Shown here piece after piece: positions 53,195-62,659 of a stretch of DNA of 64,000 bases. Under the pieces are notes generated by a model, which had not been told where the DNA came from, did no database searches, and saw nothing but the letters and a program-made list of their open reading frames with translations. Every line of letters starts with the position of its first letter. The stretch's first letter is position 1. This DNA comes from Competibacter_A sp002352125 (GTDB taxonomy: Bacteria; Pseudomonadota; Gammaproteobacteria; Competibacterales; Competibacteraceae), in contig DAOROA010000004.1 of NCBI GenBank assembly GCA_035441325.1, positions 1-64,000 of the forward strand, given 5' to 3'. The position numbers were made by a program, and so were the translations under genes.

Positions 53195-55539
53195 GGCTTG
53201 CATGCCTCCTGTTCGGCGATTGACAAAGGTTCTCCAAGTTGTGCTTTGAGCAGCACTTCTCTGCAGCCTGACTTCGGTGCCTTTTGGCGAGGCTGGCCCG
53301 CGAATTCTGGCGCGGGTTTGGATTGTCTCACTGGCTGCGCCATCTCGGGTTTCGATACCGCATTGGCCGACGTCTTTGGTGCTGGCATCTTTTCGGGAGG
53401 AGCCGCTATCGCTGCCCGACGCTTAGCCTCTTCGGCTGCCCGACGCTTGGCGTCTTCGGCCGCCTGGCGCTTAGCCTCTTCGGCTGCCCGACGCTTGGCC
53501 TCTTCGGCCGCCTGGCGCTTAGCTTCTTCGGCTGCCCGGCGCTTGGCGTCTTCGGCGGCTTGCTGGCGGGCTTCGTTCTCGATTTTCTGTTGCGCTTCGC
53601 TGGATACCTGTTCCCGTTTGGCCCGTAAAGCCTGATTCAGGCTGGCGAGTTGCGGATGGCCGGATTCGAGTTGGCCTAGTTGTGCCAGATATTCCTCGGC
53701 AAGCTGGAAATCCGCTTGGTCGATAGCAGCTTTGGCCCAATCGGCATACCGATCAGCAAGTTGCTCCAATTTGGCGCGTGCCTCGCCGTTGTCGGGCGCC
53801 AAAACGGTTATCCGATTGTAACACGCCACCACTTCGCCACCCTTTCTGGAGGACAGGCGGTCAAGCGGAAACCGGGTAGCGCAATCTCGCAACAGCTCGG
53901 CAACGCGGCTGCTGGCTTGCATCGCCGCCTTCACCCGATCGCGCAAGGCGAGCAATTCCGGTTGGTCAGCAACCAAACTTAACCCTTCCTCGATTCGCTT
54001 CAAGCTCTCGTCCAACTCGCCTCGCTGCTGCAATTCGCGCGCTTGAATCAGCAGTTGCGCGATACGCTGCCGCTGTTCGAGCCGGCCCCGAATCACTTCA
54101 CGCAAAGTCGATAATTCGGGATGGCCGGGAACGAGCCGCAATCCCTCTTCGATCAATTCCAAACCACCCTCGGCATCGCCTCCTTGCCAGCGTGCGTGCG
54201 CCTCGGTCAAAAGCTGGCCGGCCCGTTGCCGCCGTTGCTGGAACTGAGCCTGCAACGCATCGCGCAACGTTCCCAAACCGCCGTGATCGGGAACGCGCTG
54301 CAAACCTTCCTCGACCAGTTGCAGGCTGCGATCCAATCCGCCATCGCGATAGTACCGCTGGGCTTGCTCCAACAAACGAGCAGCTTCCCGATAGCGTTCG
54401 ACCCGCTCGCGCAACGCCGACAACCGGGCGTCGCTCGGCGAAACGTTAAGACCCAGTTTGATCAATTCCAGGCTTTGTTCGAATTCGTTTTTCTGGAAGT
54501 GTTTGACGGCCAATTGCTCGTAATTGGCGGCAATCGCGGAACGATTTTCCGGTATGGGCGGCAATCCGATGACGCCGATCTCGGGATCGGTTTGCGTCAA
54601 TCGCCGAAACAGAGTCGAATATATCGTGCTGCCGACGGCCAGAATCGATAGCGACAAACCTCCCGCTAACAAGATTTTTTTCGGGCTAGAAGAATTTTTA
54701 AACGCTTGAAAGATTCGCGTCGTATCGCGTACGGAATAAAGCGACAGCCGGGTCCTAGGATGGTCGAGCGCGCGAACGAATTCCTCGGCGCTCTCGAAGC
54801 GGTCGGCTGGATCTTTGGCCAGCAGTTTTTGCAACACGGGCTGAAGATGGCCGAATCCCGCCGGCAATTGCGGAACCGGCTGCGAGCAATGCATCATGGC
54901 GATGCTGATGACATCGTCCGCTCGATACGGCGGCTGCCTGGCCAGCATTTCGTAAAAAACGATGCCGAGGCTGTACAGATCGGAGCGATTGTCCAGTTTC
55001 CTGCCGGTAATTTGTTCCGGACTCATGTAAACGGGACTGCCGATGGCGAGTCCGGGCGCAGTTAACTGGGTGTCATCGGCATCGACCACTTTAGCGATGC
55101 CGAAATCGCTGAGCACCGGCGTACCGTCTTGACGAAACAGAATGTTTTGCGGCTTGATGTCGCGATGAATGACACCGCGACCGTGGGCATAAGCCAGTGC
55201 TCCCGCCATCGACCTAATGATGTCCAAAGCGCGTTCCAGGCTTAATCCTTGCTCGATTTGTTGCGCCAGCGTCCCTTCGGGCAGAAACTCCATGGAAAAG
55301 TAGTAATCAGAACCGCACGAACCGAAATCGTAAACCGTGATGATTTGGGGATGCTGGAATTGGGCAATAATGCGCCCTTCCTTCAGAAATCGTTCGGTAA
55401 AAGTCTCGTCTCTGACCGAGGCCGGCTGCATGACTTTCAGAGCGACTTGGCGGTCGAGCGATTCCTGAACGGCAAGATAAACGGTCGCCATACCGCCCCT
55501 GCCGATCTTGCGTAAAATCGTATAGCCTGGAATTTCCAT
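53191..55539 (-). CDS. Transmembrane Ser/Thr protein kinase with repeat-rich extracytoplasmic region
   Basis: A 782-residue Hanks-type kinase. The kinase domain (1 to about 265) has IGRGGMATVYLA, Lys35, Asp127 in HRDIKPQN and Asp145 in DFG. One membrane segment lies at about 288-310. The outer part contains repeated units of about 60 residues (variants of ELIEEGLRLVPGHPELSTLR), resembling TPR-type repeats, and then a long Ala/Lys/Glu-rich helix of AAEEAKR repeats (about 665-715). It is coupled to the OmpA-like lipoprotein downstream. Confidence 0.93.
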   Translation of the reverse strand: MEIPGYTILRKIGRGGMATVYLAVQESLDRQVALKVMQPASVRDETFTERFLKEGRIIAQFQHPQIITVYDFGSCGSDYYFSMEFLPEGTLAQQIEQGLSLERALDIIRSMAGALAYAHGRGVIHRDIKPQNILFRQDGTPVLSDFGIAKVVDADDTQLTAPGLAIGSPVYMSPEQITGRKLDNRSDLYSLGIVFYEMLARQPPYRADDVISIAMMHCSQPVPQLPAGFGHLQPVLQKLLAKDPADRFESAEEFVRALDHPRTRLSLYSVRDTTRIFQAFKNSSSPKKILLAGGLSLSILAVGSTIYSTLFRRLTQTDPEIGVIGLPPIPENRSAIAANYEQLAVKHFQKNEFEQSLELIKLGLNVSPSDARLSALRERVERYREAARLLEQAQRYYRDGGLDRSLQLVEEGLQRVPDHGGLGTLRDALQAQFQQRRQRAGQLLTEAHARWQGGDAEGGLELIEEGLRLVPGHPELSTLREVIRGRLEQRQRIAQLLIQARELQQRGELDESLKRIEEGLSLVADQPELLALRDRVKAAMQASSRVAELLRDCATRFPLDRLSSRKGGEVVACYNRITVLAPDNGEARAKLEQLADRYADWAKAAIDQADFQLAEEYLAQLGQLESGHPQLASLNQALRAKREQVSSEAQQKIENEARQQAAEDAKRRAAEEAKRQAAEEAKRRAAEEAKRQAAEDAKRRAAEEAKRRAAIAAPPEKMPAPKTSANAVSKPEMAQPVRQSKPAPEFAGQPRQKAPKSGCREVLLKAQLGEPLSIAEQEACKP

Positions 55540-55675
55540 AACTATCGTGATGGCCTCGCCGTTTTAACCACCTGCGTTATCCTAAATTTTAACACTCTAT
55601 TCTCGCGTGGCCGGGGCGGCCGCCGGGCTGGGAGTTCGTCGCTGCCGGTGATATCTTCGACACCAATCCTGTCCA

Positions 55676-56908
55676 TCAAGCCCGCCGGCGAGGACGCCCT
55701 ACCAATAACCAGGCCCACGCCAAGAACTGCCCCGCCAGCGCCAATCCGAAAGCCAATCGATATCCCGTCTCCGCGTAACCGCCACCAGCCGCCGGCCAGC
55801 GGTCAATGATCGCGCCCATACCCCACTGGCCAGCGAAAGCCAGCACGAACACCAGCAAGTTCAGCGCGGTGTTCGCCCGCGCCGACAGGGCCGGCGGAAA
55901 AATTTGCGACAGAATCGCGTAATTCAACATCCCGCTGGTACCGAAAAATCCAAACAAAATCCACAACGGCAACGGTGGCCCCACCTTGGACAGCAACGCC
56001 AGTTGCACGAGCATAAACAACGCCATGCCGCCCGCCGCCGCCATCGCCGGCGGAATGCCTCGTCGCGATAAACGGTAAGCTAGCTGTCCCATGCTGATGA
56101 ATCCTCCCACCATGGCCGCCGCGATCCAAAACAAATAATCGGCGGCTACCGTCTTGTCCAATCCGGTCACGTCGCGCAACCACGGCCCCGCCCACAACCC
56201 CTGAATCGCCAAAAACGACGACTGCGATAACACGCTACTCGGCGCGATCCACCAAAATGTCCGGCTGCGAAAAACGTCGGCTACGCCCCGCAACTGCAAC
56301 CGCCAGTCGCCCGCCGCCGCGCCAGCGCCGCGTTCCGGTACCGCTCGCAACAAGATGAACGCGACCACCATGCTTGACCCCGCCAGCCCGGCAAACAGCC
56401 CACGCCAATGAATCCATTGCAGTACGGCTTCGATCGGCGCAGTAGCCGCCAACGCTCCCAGACCACCGGCCGCTAACACCCAGCCGTTGACCACAGGCAA
56501 CCGCTCGGCCGGAAACCACAGCACGAACGCTTTGAAACTGGCCATCAAGCAGGCCGACACACCCAAACCGATCAACCCTCGGCCTATCACCAATTCTGCC
56601 GGGTTGCCGCTCACCGCGAACAGGCTGGCCCCGGCCGTCGCAAACAGCAGCAAGACCGCCTCCACCCGACGCGGCCCAAACCGATCCAGCAACACGCCCA
56701 ACGGTAGTTGGAACGCAGCGAAAGTCAGAAAATAAGCGCTGGTCAACAACCCCAGGTCGGTGGCATCCAACCGCAGCTCCGCCACCAGATAAGGCGAAAG
56801 CACCGCGTTGATGGTGCGGTATAGATAAGACAAGAAATAACCGGCAGCAAACGGCAAGAAAATCCGCAATACGATCGCCGACGAAGAAAGTGATACCGCA
56901 TCGGTCAT
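55676..56908 (-). CDS. MFS transporter
   Basis: A 410-residue major facilitator protein with 12 hydrophobic segments and the DRFGPRRVEAV motif A loop between segments 2 and 3. It resembles the general sugar/anion or drug MFS type; the substrate is unknown. The ATG at 56908 overlaps the TPMT stop by 4 nt, so the two are co-translated. The longer frame to 56980 runs into that gene. Confidence 0.88.
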   Translation of the reverse strand: MTDAVSLSSSAIVLRIFLPFAAGYFLSYLYRTINAVLSPYLVAELRLDATDLGLLTSAYFLTFAAFQLPLGVLLDRFGPRRVEAVLLLFATAGASLFAVSGNPAELVIGRGLIGLGVSACLMASFKAFVLWFPAERLPVVNGWVLAAGGLGALAATAPIEAVLQWIHWRGLFAGLAGSSMVVAFILLRAVPERGAGAAAGDWRLQLRGVADVFRSRTFWWIAPSSVLSQSSFLAIQGLWAGPWLRDVTGLDKTVAADYLFWIAAAMVGGFISMGQLAYRLSRRGIPPAMAAAGGMALFMLVQLALLSKVGPPLPLWILFGFFGTSGMLNYAILSQIFPPALSARANTALNLLVFVLAFAGQWGMGAIIDRWPAAGGGYAETGYRLAFGLALAGQFLAWAWLLVGRPRRRA

Positions 56909-57576
56909 CGGTCCGCAACCGCGCGGCGCGTCAATAGATATGCTTTCTCCAGCAACCACGTCAGGCCGCGCTCCCGCCAACGCGATTCTTCCGATAGCGC
57001 ATCGCGCGTATAGAGCAACTCGACCTCGCGAGTCGGCCCATACAACTCCTGCACTTCCGCCTCGCCGACTGCGAACGGCGGTCCTGCCAACAGCGCCTGG
57101 TCGTATTCCAGCGTCACCAGCAACGTCCCGATTCCATCTGGCAGAATCGTCTCCAACTTGCGCGCGTAGCGCCCGCGCATCGCTGGTGGCAATGCGATCA
57201 GCGAAGCACGGTCGTAAACGCCGGCAACATCGGCGAGATGGCGCGGCTCCAAATCAAAAAAATCGCCCAGCAAAACGCGGATTTCGTCTTGTTCCCACAC
57301 GTCGAAAGCCTCCTCCCGCCGGCGATGCGGCTGCAAACCGTTTTCTCGAAAGAAGGCTTCGACCGCGACCGGGCTGATTTCCACTCCGGTCACGGGATGA
57401 CCTTCGCCCGCCAGCCACAGCAAATCCCGGCTTTTGCCGCACAGCGGAACGAACACCCGCTGGCCGGGAAGCAGCTCCAGCCGGTTCCAGAACCGCTGAA
57501 GATGAAGATTGATTTCCTGTTGGTGAAAGCCGATCTCGGCCCGCTCCCACCGTTCGTGCCAGAAACCCGGTTCCAT
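56905..57576 (-). CDS. tpm: Thiopurine S-methyltransferase family protein
   Basis: A 223-residue SAM-dependent methyltransferase with FWHERWERAEIGFHQQEINLHLQ at the N-terminus and VPLCGKSRDLLWLAGEGHPVTGVEIS. In bacteria TPMT methylates thiols and selenium or tellurium oxyanions. It lies 4 nt after the PPTase gene and overlaps the MFS gene, forming one unit. Confidence 0.93.
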   Translation of the reverse strand: MEPGFWHERWERAEIGFHQQEINLHLQRFWNRLELLPGQRVFVPLCGKSRDLLWLAGEGHPVTGVEISPVAVEAFFRENGLQPHRRREEAFDVWEQDEIRVLLGDFFDLEPRHLADVAGVYDRASLIALPPAMRGRYARKLETILPDGIGTLLVTLEYDQALLAGPPFAVGEAEVQELYGPTREVELLYTRDALSEESRWRERGLTWLLEKAYLLTRRAVADR

Positions 57577-57580
57577 GCTA

Positions 57581-58363
57581 TCACCTCGCGTTTAGATCGA
57601 AGAAATGATCGCGAAGACGCCAGCCTCGCCACCGCCAATCCGCGTCCGCCGCCGCCAACGCACCGCTCCAACCGAACTCCAACGGCAGATTCAACACGCT
57701 CCATTGCCGTTGTGTCGCATCGTGCAGGCACGCCCGGCCGTCCGGGTGCGCATCGTCTCCAAAACAGACCTCCAAGTTTTGCAAGCCGCTGGCCAAGCCA
57801 CCACCCAACGCCTTGGCGATGGCTTCCTTGCGCGTCCAGCAGGAGAAAAACGCTTCCCGTTCCCGCCCTGGTGGCAACATTCGGAACAAGGCTCGTTCGC
57901 ATGGCGTGCAAACGCGGTCGAGAATGGCGGCAAAACTTGCGGTTCGATCGAGGCGTTCCAAATCGACGCCCACCTCTTGATACGCGATCGCGTACAATGC
58001 CCCGTCGCCGCTGTGTGACAGATTGAAATGCAGCCCCGCTTCCGCTTCTATCCCGGCCAGGGCCGGCTTGCCGTGCGATCCCTGTTCGAAGCGCAAACTC
58101 GTTGCCGGTCTGCCCAGATACGCGCCCAACAATTGGCGCAACAAACCCCGCCCAGCAACGAAGCGGTCCCGATGCTCTGGAAAACGAAACCGCGCCGCTC
58201 GCTCCCGTTCGTCCGCCGACAGCGTTGCCGCCAGATCCGTCAGGGACCTCGACGGCCGATCCAAACCGGTCAGCCATACGTGAATTTCGCCGACGGCTAA
58301 CGCCCGCCCCCACTCATTTGGGGAGGCAACCGGCCAAGTTGACGCAATCATCCTATCGTTCAT
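57581..58363 (-). CDS. 4'-phosphopantetheinyl transferase (Sfp/HetI type)
   Basis: It attaches the phosphopantetheine arm of CoA to carrier proteins. About 260 residues. The PPTase motifs are GKP..., FNLSHSGD, VGVDLERL and WTRKEAIAKALGGGL. The ATG at 58363 (MNDRMIAS) is chosen; 58408 and 58351 are alternatives. No PKS or NRPS genes are in the window. It heads the PPTase-TPMT-MFS tandem. Confidence 0.9.
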   Translation of the reverse strand: MNDRMIASTWPVASPNEWGRALAVGEIHVWLTGLDRPSRSLTDLAATLSADERERAARFRFPEHRDRFVAGRGLLRQLLGAYLGRPATSLRFEQGSHGKPALAGIEAEAGLHFNLSHSGDGALYAIAYQEVGVDLERLDRTASFAAILDRVCTPCERALFRMLPPGREREAFFSCWTRKEAIAKALGGGLASGLQNLEVCFGDDAHPDGRACLHDATQRQWSVLNLPLEFGWSGALAAADADWRWRGWRLRDHFFDLNAR

Positions 58364-58422
58364 CGTGGTCGCGCGGTTACAGTGAGCATCAGTTCGGCAA
58401 TCGATCACGAGGGAAGCACGTC

Positions 58423-58827
58423 ATGAACCACGCCATCGAAATCAAGGTGCGAGGTTATCATCTCGACCTGTACCGCCACGTCAACAACGCCCGTTATTTA
58501 GAGTTTTTGGAGGAGGCTCGCTGGAGTTTTCTGGAAAGCAAGGGCAACTTGGATTACCTGCAAGAAAAGGGCTACAGCTTTGCCCTGGTCAACATTAACA
58601 TCAACTACCGCCGCGCCGCATACATGGGCGAGGTCTTGCAAATCGTGACATCGGTCAAATCCATCGGCACCCGCAGTTGCGTCATGCACCAGCTCGTCAC
58701 GCTCAAGGGTAGCGATACCCTCGTCGCCGATGCCGACATCACATTCGTCATCGTCGATACCCGAACTGAAAAGGCGGCGCTGCTGGAAGGCGAGTTGCGG
58801 GCGGCGTTGGAACGAATGGCGAATTAG
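58423..58827 (+). CDS. Acyl-CoA thioesterase, YbgC/4HBT family
   Basis: A 134-residue hotdog-fold protein with the YbgC-like catalytic segment around Asp15 (HLDLYRHVNNARYLEFLEEAR). It hydrolyses acyl-CoA esters of unknown chain length. It is divergent from the PPTase gene and convergent with galE. The open frame extends to 58102, but the ATG at 58423 fits the fold. Confidence 0.87.
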   Translation: MNHAIEIKVRGYHLDLYRHVNNARYLEFLEEARWSFLESKGNLDYLQEKGYSFALVNININYRRAAYMGEVLQIVTSVKSIGTRSCVMHQLVTLKGSDTLVADADITFVIVDTRTEKAALLEGELRAALERMAN

Positions 58828-58844
58828 CCGCTGTAAGAGGCCGT

Positions 58845-59810
58845 TTACCGGACCTCCCAGCGCCAAGCGTGTTCGACGATCATGGTCAAGTCAGCATAAC
58901 GCGGCTCCCAGCCCAGTTCCGTCCGCGCCCGCCGCGAATCGGCCACTAGTCGCGCTGGATCGCCTGGCCGGCGTTCGCCATGCACCACCGAAAAATTGCG
59001 GCCGGTCACCGCGCGGGCCGCGTCGATCACTTCCTGCACCGAAAAGCCGTTACCGTTGCCCAAATTGTAAGCGGTGCTGCCGCCGCCATCCCACAACCGC
59101 TGTAGCGCCAGCCAGTGCGCTTCGCACAGGTCGGTTACGTGGATGTAGTCGCGGATGCAAGTACCATCCGGCGTATCGTAGTCGGTACCGAACACGGTGA
59201 CGTGCGGCCGGCGACCGGAGGCCGCCTGAAGCACCAGCGGAATCAGGTGCGTCTCTGGATCATGACATTCGCCCAATTCGCCTTCGGGATCAGCACCAGC
59301 GGCGTTAAAATAACGCAAACTAACTGCTTTCAATCCATACGCTATATCGTAATCCTGCAACATTTGTTCGACCATCCATTTGCCGCGTCCGTAGGGATTG
59401 ATGGGGTTCTTGGGATGGTCTTCGTCGATCGGGATGCGGATCGGTTCGCCAAAAATGGCTGCGGTCGAAGAAAAAATGAAACAACGCGTTCGATGCGAAA
59501 CCATGGCATCCAGCAGATGCTGGGTCTTGAATACGTTGTTGCGATAATATTTGGCCGGTTCCTGCACCGATTCGCCGACCTGAATGTGGGACGCGAAATG
59601 CATGACGCCGTCGAACCGGTTGGCTCCAAACAAATCGTCCAACACGTCCAGCTCGCCCAGATCGCCCAGCACGAACCGTCCGCCCACGACTGCATCCCGG
59701 CGACCAGCAGACAGATTGTCCAACACGGTCACCTCGCAACCGCGCCGGCAAAGCAATTTGACCATGTGGGAACCGATGTAGCCCGCTCCACCCACTACGA
59801 GTACGTGCAT
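58845..59810 (-). CDS. galE: UDP-glucose 4-epimerase
   Basis: A 321-residue extended SDR enzyme interconverting UDP-glucose and UDP-galactose. It has the GGAGYIGSHMV NAD motif at the N-terminus, the Ser in SSTAAIFG, the catalytic Tyr-x3-Lys (YGRGK) and GDPARLVADSRRARTELGW at the C-terminus. It could serve exopolysaccharide synthesis. It stands 132 nt after the coiled-coil gene and may be separate. Confidence 0.94.
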   Translation of the reverse strand: MHVLVVGGAGYIGSHMVKLLCRRGCEVTVLDNLSAGRRDAVVGGRFVLGDLGELDVLDDLFGANRFDGVMHFASHIQVGESVQEPAKYYRNNVFKTQHLLDAMVSHRTRCFIFSSTAAIFGEPIRIPIDEDHPKNPINPYGRGKWMVEQMLQDYDIAYGLKAVSLRYFNAAGADPEGELGECHDPETHLIPLVLQAASGRRPHVTVFGTDYDTPDGTCIRDYIHVTDLCEAHWLALQRLWDGGGSTAYNLGNGNGFSVQEVIDAARAVTGRNFSVVHGERRPGDPARLVADSRRARTELGWEPRYADLTMIVEHAWRWEVR

Positions 59811-59942
59811 GATGGGAATTTTCCTTCATTTTCCGGCGCCGTGGTGCGGAAACGGCGGTTATCGATCACGCTCCGCCGCAACGACAGCTTCGCTCCCAAA
59901 AAACGACGAACCAGACATCCAAATCAGGCGATGAACGATCCT

Positions 59943-60926
59943 TTAATTGTTTAATTGGCCATGCAGACGCAAAAACCGTTCCATCAACTGCTCGATTTCG
60001 GCTTCCAACGCGCTGCGTTCCTGCTCCGTCTGGCGCTCCCGAGCCGCCATTTTTTCTTCGAGGCTCCGGCGTACCCGGTGCGCTTGCTCCAACTGCTGAA
60101 GCAAGCTTTGTCTTTCCTGCTGCCAGCGCTCGGATCCAGATGAATCCGGGCTTGTCGGCTTTTGTGCCGTCTGCAATTCGGCCTGCAACCGCTCCAATTG
60201 TTCCTGCAAAGCCTTGCGCTCCGTTTCCCAGGCCGCGCCACGCCGGGTTTGTTCCGCAATCGTTTCCGTTCTCAGCCGCTCTATCTCCAGCACATCGTCC
60301 GGTGACAAACTTTGGCCGGCGCGCGCCTCGTAAAGCGTCAGGCCGTCTTCCAAAGTATTGAGCTGAATCTGCATGGCCAATCGCTCGCCCTCCCACGCTT
60401 CTTGCTGCTGCTCCATCCGGGATTCCAAAAGCGTTTTATCCCGCTGCAATACTCGCATCTGATCTTCAATCTGAGTATTCTGCAACAGTAAACTCTGTAT
60501 TTGCCGGTCCCACTCCACGCGTTCCTGGGCCAATTGTTTTTGCAGCGCTACTCTTTCTTGTTCCGTGCGCGCAATCGAGTCGCGCAATCGTGCGGTTTCC
60601 TGCAGGTGGTTTTGTTGTTCCCGCTCGTGCCGGGCTTTCAATTCGACATGCTGCTGCTCCAGATTGGCACGGCGGTTACCTACCTCGGTCAGATCGCTTT
60701 CGAGCCGTTTCTGCTGCAAAAGCAACGTTTGGCGCGTCTGATAGGCGGACGACTGCTGGTTGAGTATGGCGCTTTGCAGCTCGTTGTTCTTCGCCTGCTC
60801 GTCCGTCAGTTCCGACCGGATCTGCGCATAAGCGCGCCGCAAGGATCGATAAGGCAGCAAAAAGATAACGATGCCACCCATCAATCCGGCAATCATTCCG
60901 ATAACCAGATATATGATGTCCGTCAT
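59943..60926 (-). CDS. Membrane-anchored coiled-coil protein, unknown function
   Basis: A 327-residue protein with one N-terminal membrane segment (IIYLVIGMIAGLMGGIVIFLLPY) followed by nearly continuous Gln/Glu/Arg-rich coiled coil to the C-terminus. There is no enzymatic motif. It lies 69 nt after the membrane-tailed response regulator gene on the same strand, so the two may form a membrane complex. RmuC-like and tropomyosin-like resemblance is only compositional. Confidence 0.75.
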   Translation of the reverse strand: MTDIIYLVIGMIAGLMGGIVIFLLPYRSLRRAYAQIRSELTDEQAKNNELQSAILNQQSSAYQTRQTLLLQQKRLESDLTEVGNRRANLEQQHVELKARHEREQQNHLQETARLRDSIARTEQERVALQKQLAQERVEWDRQIQSLLLQNTQIEDQMRVLQRDKTLLESRMEQQQEAWEGERLAMQIQLNTLEDGLTLYEARAGQSLSPDDVLEIERLRTETIAEQTRRGAAWETERKALQEQLERLQAELQTAQKPTSPDSSGSERWQQERQSLLQQLEQAHRVRRSLEEKMAARERQTEQERSALEAEIEQLMERFLRLHGQLNN

Positions 60927-60995
60927 GGTTCAGGAGTCCAGATTCATTCGGCTTTCTATACCGGGGGCTTGCCCCGCATCAGGCCGCGACGGTCC

Positions 60996-62099
60996 TCACC
61001 GCAACAAATAGACCAGTACCGCCGCTCCGACACCGACCGCCGCCGCCCAACCCGCCACTCGATAAATACGACGCTGCAAATCGCGTTTAGCGACTATCCA
61101 AAGTTGATGGAATGTCTGTTCGACCACCTCCGCTGTGCTTTTTTCTCCGGTATTAGCGGCCTCGGCTTCGGCGATCGCCTGCAACGCCACGTCCCGCGCG
61201 GCCTGGAGCGCGGCCTCGCGGGCAGTCTCTTCCGCTTTATGGGTCGCCTCGGTAAAACGCGTGCTCAGTTGGCGCACCAACCGCTCGGAGAGTTCGTGTA
61301 ACTGGCTCTGGCAAATTTGGTTCGCCACTTCGCTTGCCCGCTTCTCGGCTTCGGCCTGTCCTTCGCGCCGAAACGCCTGAAGCCGCTCGTCCAGCAGAGG
61401 AGTCAACCGGGTTTGCACCGCAGCCTCGACCGCTGCATGGGCGTCGTGCGGATCCGGTGGCGGCGGTTGCCATTTTGCAAACTGCGCCTCGCATGCTTGG
61501 ATCGCGATCCGGCCGCACAGCTCTTCCTGACCCGTTCCGAGATCTCGCCGCAGCTTAGCGATCACGTCGTTGATCAGCGGCAACACTTGAGACTCGATTG
61601 CGTCGTAGACCACCAGTTCGGCTTTTTCGAGAGCGAGCTTTTCGAATTGTTCGGTCGTCGCCGTCTCTCCAGCCGGAACGGGAGGCGGGGACAGCGGGAC
61701 GTTGGTGCTCAACGCGACGGCGGCGTCGAACAAGGCGTTCATCTGGTCCAAGATGGCACCGAGCGCATCCGGCGTCGCCGGCTTGACCAGTACGCCGATG
61801 GCGCCAGCCGCACGCGCTTCGTCCTGATAAGCGGGCTCGTCCTTGGAGGTGTACATCGTGACGGGAATCACCGCGAGCACCGGATCGCGCTTGATTTGCC
61901 GCACCGCCGCCAGCCCGTCCAAACCGGGCATGGTATGATCCATGAAAATCGCGTCCGGCCGTTGGCCGTGCAGATAATTCAGCGCTTCTTCGGCGGAATC
62001 CGCCGTATCCACTACAAGACCAAATCCCTGCAACATCTTGCGCAGCATCAACCGCGCGGACTTGGAATCATCTACCACAAGGACGTGTCGAACCGGCAT
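60996..62099 (-). CDS. Response regulator with C-terminal membrane anchor
   Basis: A 367-residue protein. The N-terminal receiver (1 to about 120) has Asp10-Asp11, phospho-acceptor Asp54 and Lys106. The middle is a helical region rich in Ala/Glu (about 150-340), and the last 23 residues (345-367) form a hydrophobic segment ending YLLR. A receiver tethered by a C-terminal membrane anchor is unusual. No DNA-binding or enzymatic output domain is seen. It follows a terminator, so it starts a new unit. Confidence 0.85.
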   Translation of the reverse strand: MPVRHVLVVDDSKSARLMLRKMLQGFGLVVDTADSAEEALNYLHGQRPDAIFMDHTMPGLDGLAAVRQIKRDPVLAVIPVTMYTSKDEPAYQDEARAAGAIGVLVKPATPDALGAILDQMNALFDAAVALSTNVPLSPPPVPAGETATTEQFEKLALEKAELVVYDAIESQVLPLINDVIAKLRRDLGTGQEELCGRIAIQACEAQFAKWQPPPPDPHDAHAAVEAAVQTRLTPLLDERLQAFRREGQAEAEKRASEVANQICQSQLHELSERLVRQLSTRFTEATHKAEETAREAALQAARDVALQAIAEAEAANTGEKSTAEVVEQTFHQLWIVAKRDLQRRIYRVAGWAAAVGVGAAVLVYLLR

Positions 62100-62145
62100 G
62101 TAAACCCTCCTGGTTTTTATTGAAGATTAACAGCTTTCGCGCATA

Positions 62146-62189
62146 GAAAAAACAAACGGCTCCGACCGGAATTCACGGTCGCGCGAGCC
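62146..62189 (-). terminator. Intrinsic terminator after the STAS gene
   Basis: On the minus strand GGCTC-GCGC-GACCG-TGAATTC-CGGTC-G-GAGCC forms a two-part stem followed by GTTTGTTTTTTC. It lies about 85 nt after the STAS stop and ends the partner-switching unit. Confidence 0.75.
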
Positions 62190-62272
62190 ACGACCCAAGG
62201 GCTTTTGGGCCACGCCGGAGCAGATGACGCAAAAGGCGGGCGCGAGAAGTGGAACGCGTCGATCGCGTCCGG

Positions 62273-62608
62273 TTAACGCAATCGAGCCAGCGCCGCCGCT
62301 TCGTCGTCGCAAATCGCGAAAACCCGATGCAAACGAGTCAATTCGATCAAAGAGCGCACGGTCGGATTCAAATGGAGCAGCACCACATCGCCGTTCCTGA
62401 GCCGGACGGCCTTGAGCACCGATACCAGCACCGAAAGGCCGCTGGAATCCATGAATCCCACCTCCCTCAAGTCCAAAATCAGCTTGCCGCCACCCCGCTC
62501 GACCGTCGCCAGCAGACGCTGGCGAACCTGCGGCACGTCGGCCATGACCAGCCGCCCCGCCAGGGAGACGATATCGATGCCATCGACATTGCGATCTGTC
62601 AAAATCAT
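62273..62608 (-). CDS. STAS-domain anti-sigma factor antagonist
   Basis: A 111-residue STAS protein (RsbV/SpoIIAA type). It has LAGRLVMADVPQVRQRL and the phosphorylation site in DLREVGFMDSSGLSVLV (Ser55/Ser56). The neighbouring RsbW-like kinase should phosphorylate it and the PP2C phosphatase should remove the phosphate. The ATG at 62608 is chosen over an in-frame TTG at 62632. Confidence 0.9.
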   Translation of the reverse strand: MILTDRNVDGIDIVSLAGRLVMADVPQVRQRLLATVERGGGKLILDLREVGFMDSSGLSVLVSVLKAVRLRNGDVVLLHLNPTVRSLIELTRLHRVFAICDDEAAALARLR

Positions 62609-62659
62609 GTTCGGATATCCCGATAGCTTCAAAAAATAATGAAAGCGCCAAAGCGCCGC

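Noticed and set aside
53410..53560. Direct repeats possibly marking a mobile or CRISPR element
   Set aside because: They encode the AAEEAKR helix repeats of the Ser/Thr kinase in frame.
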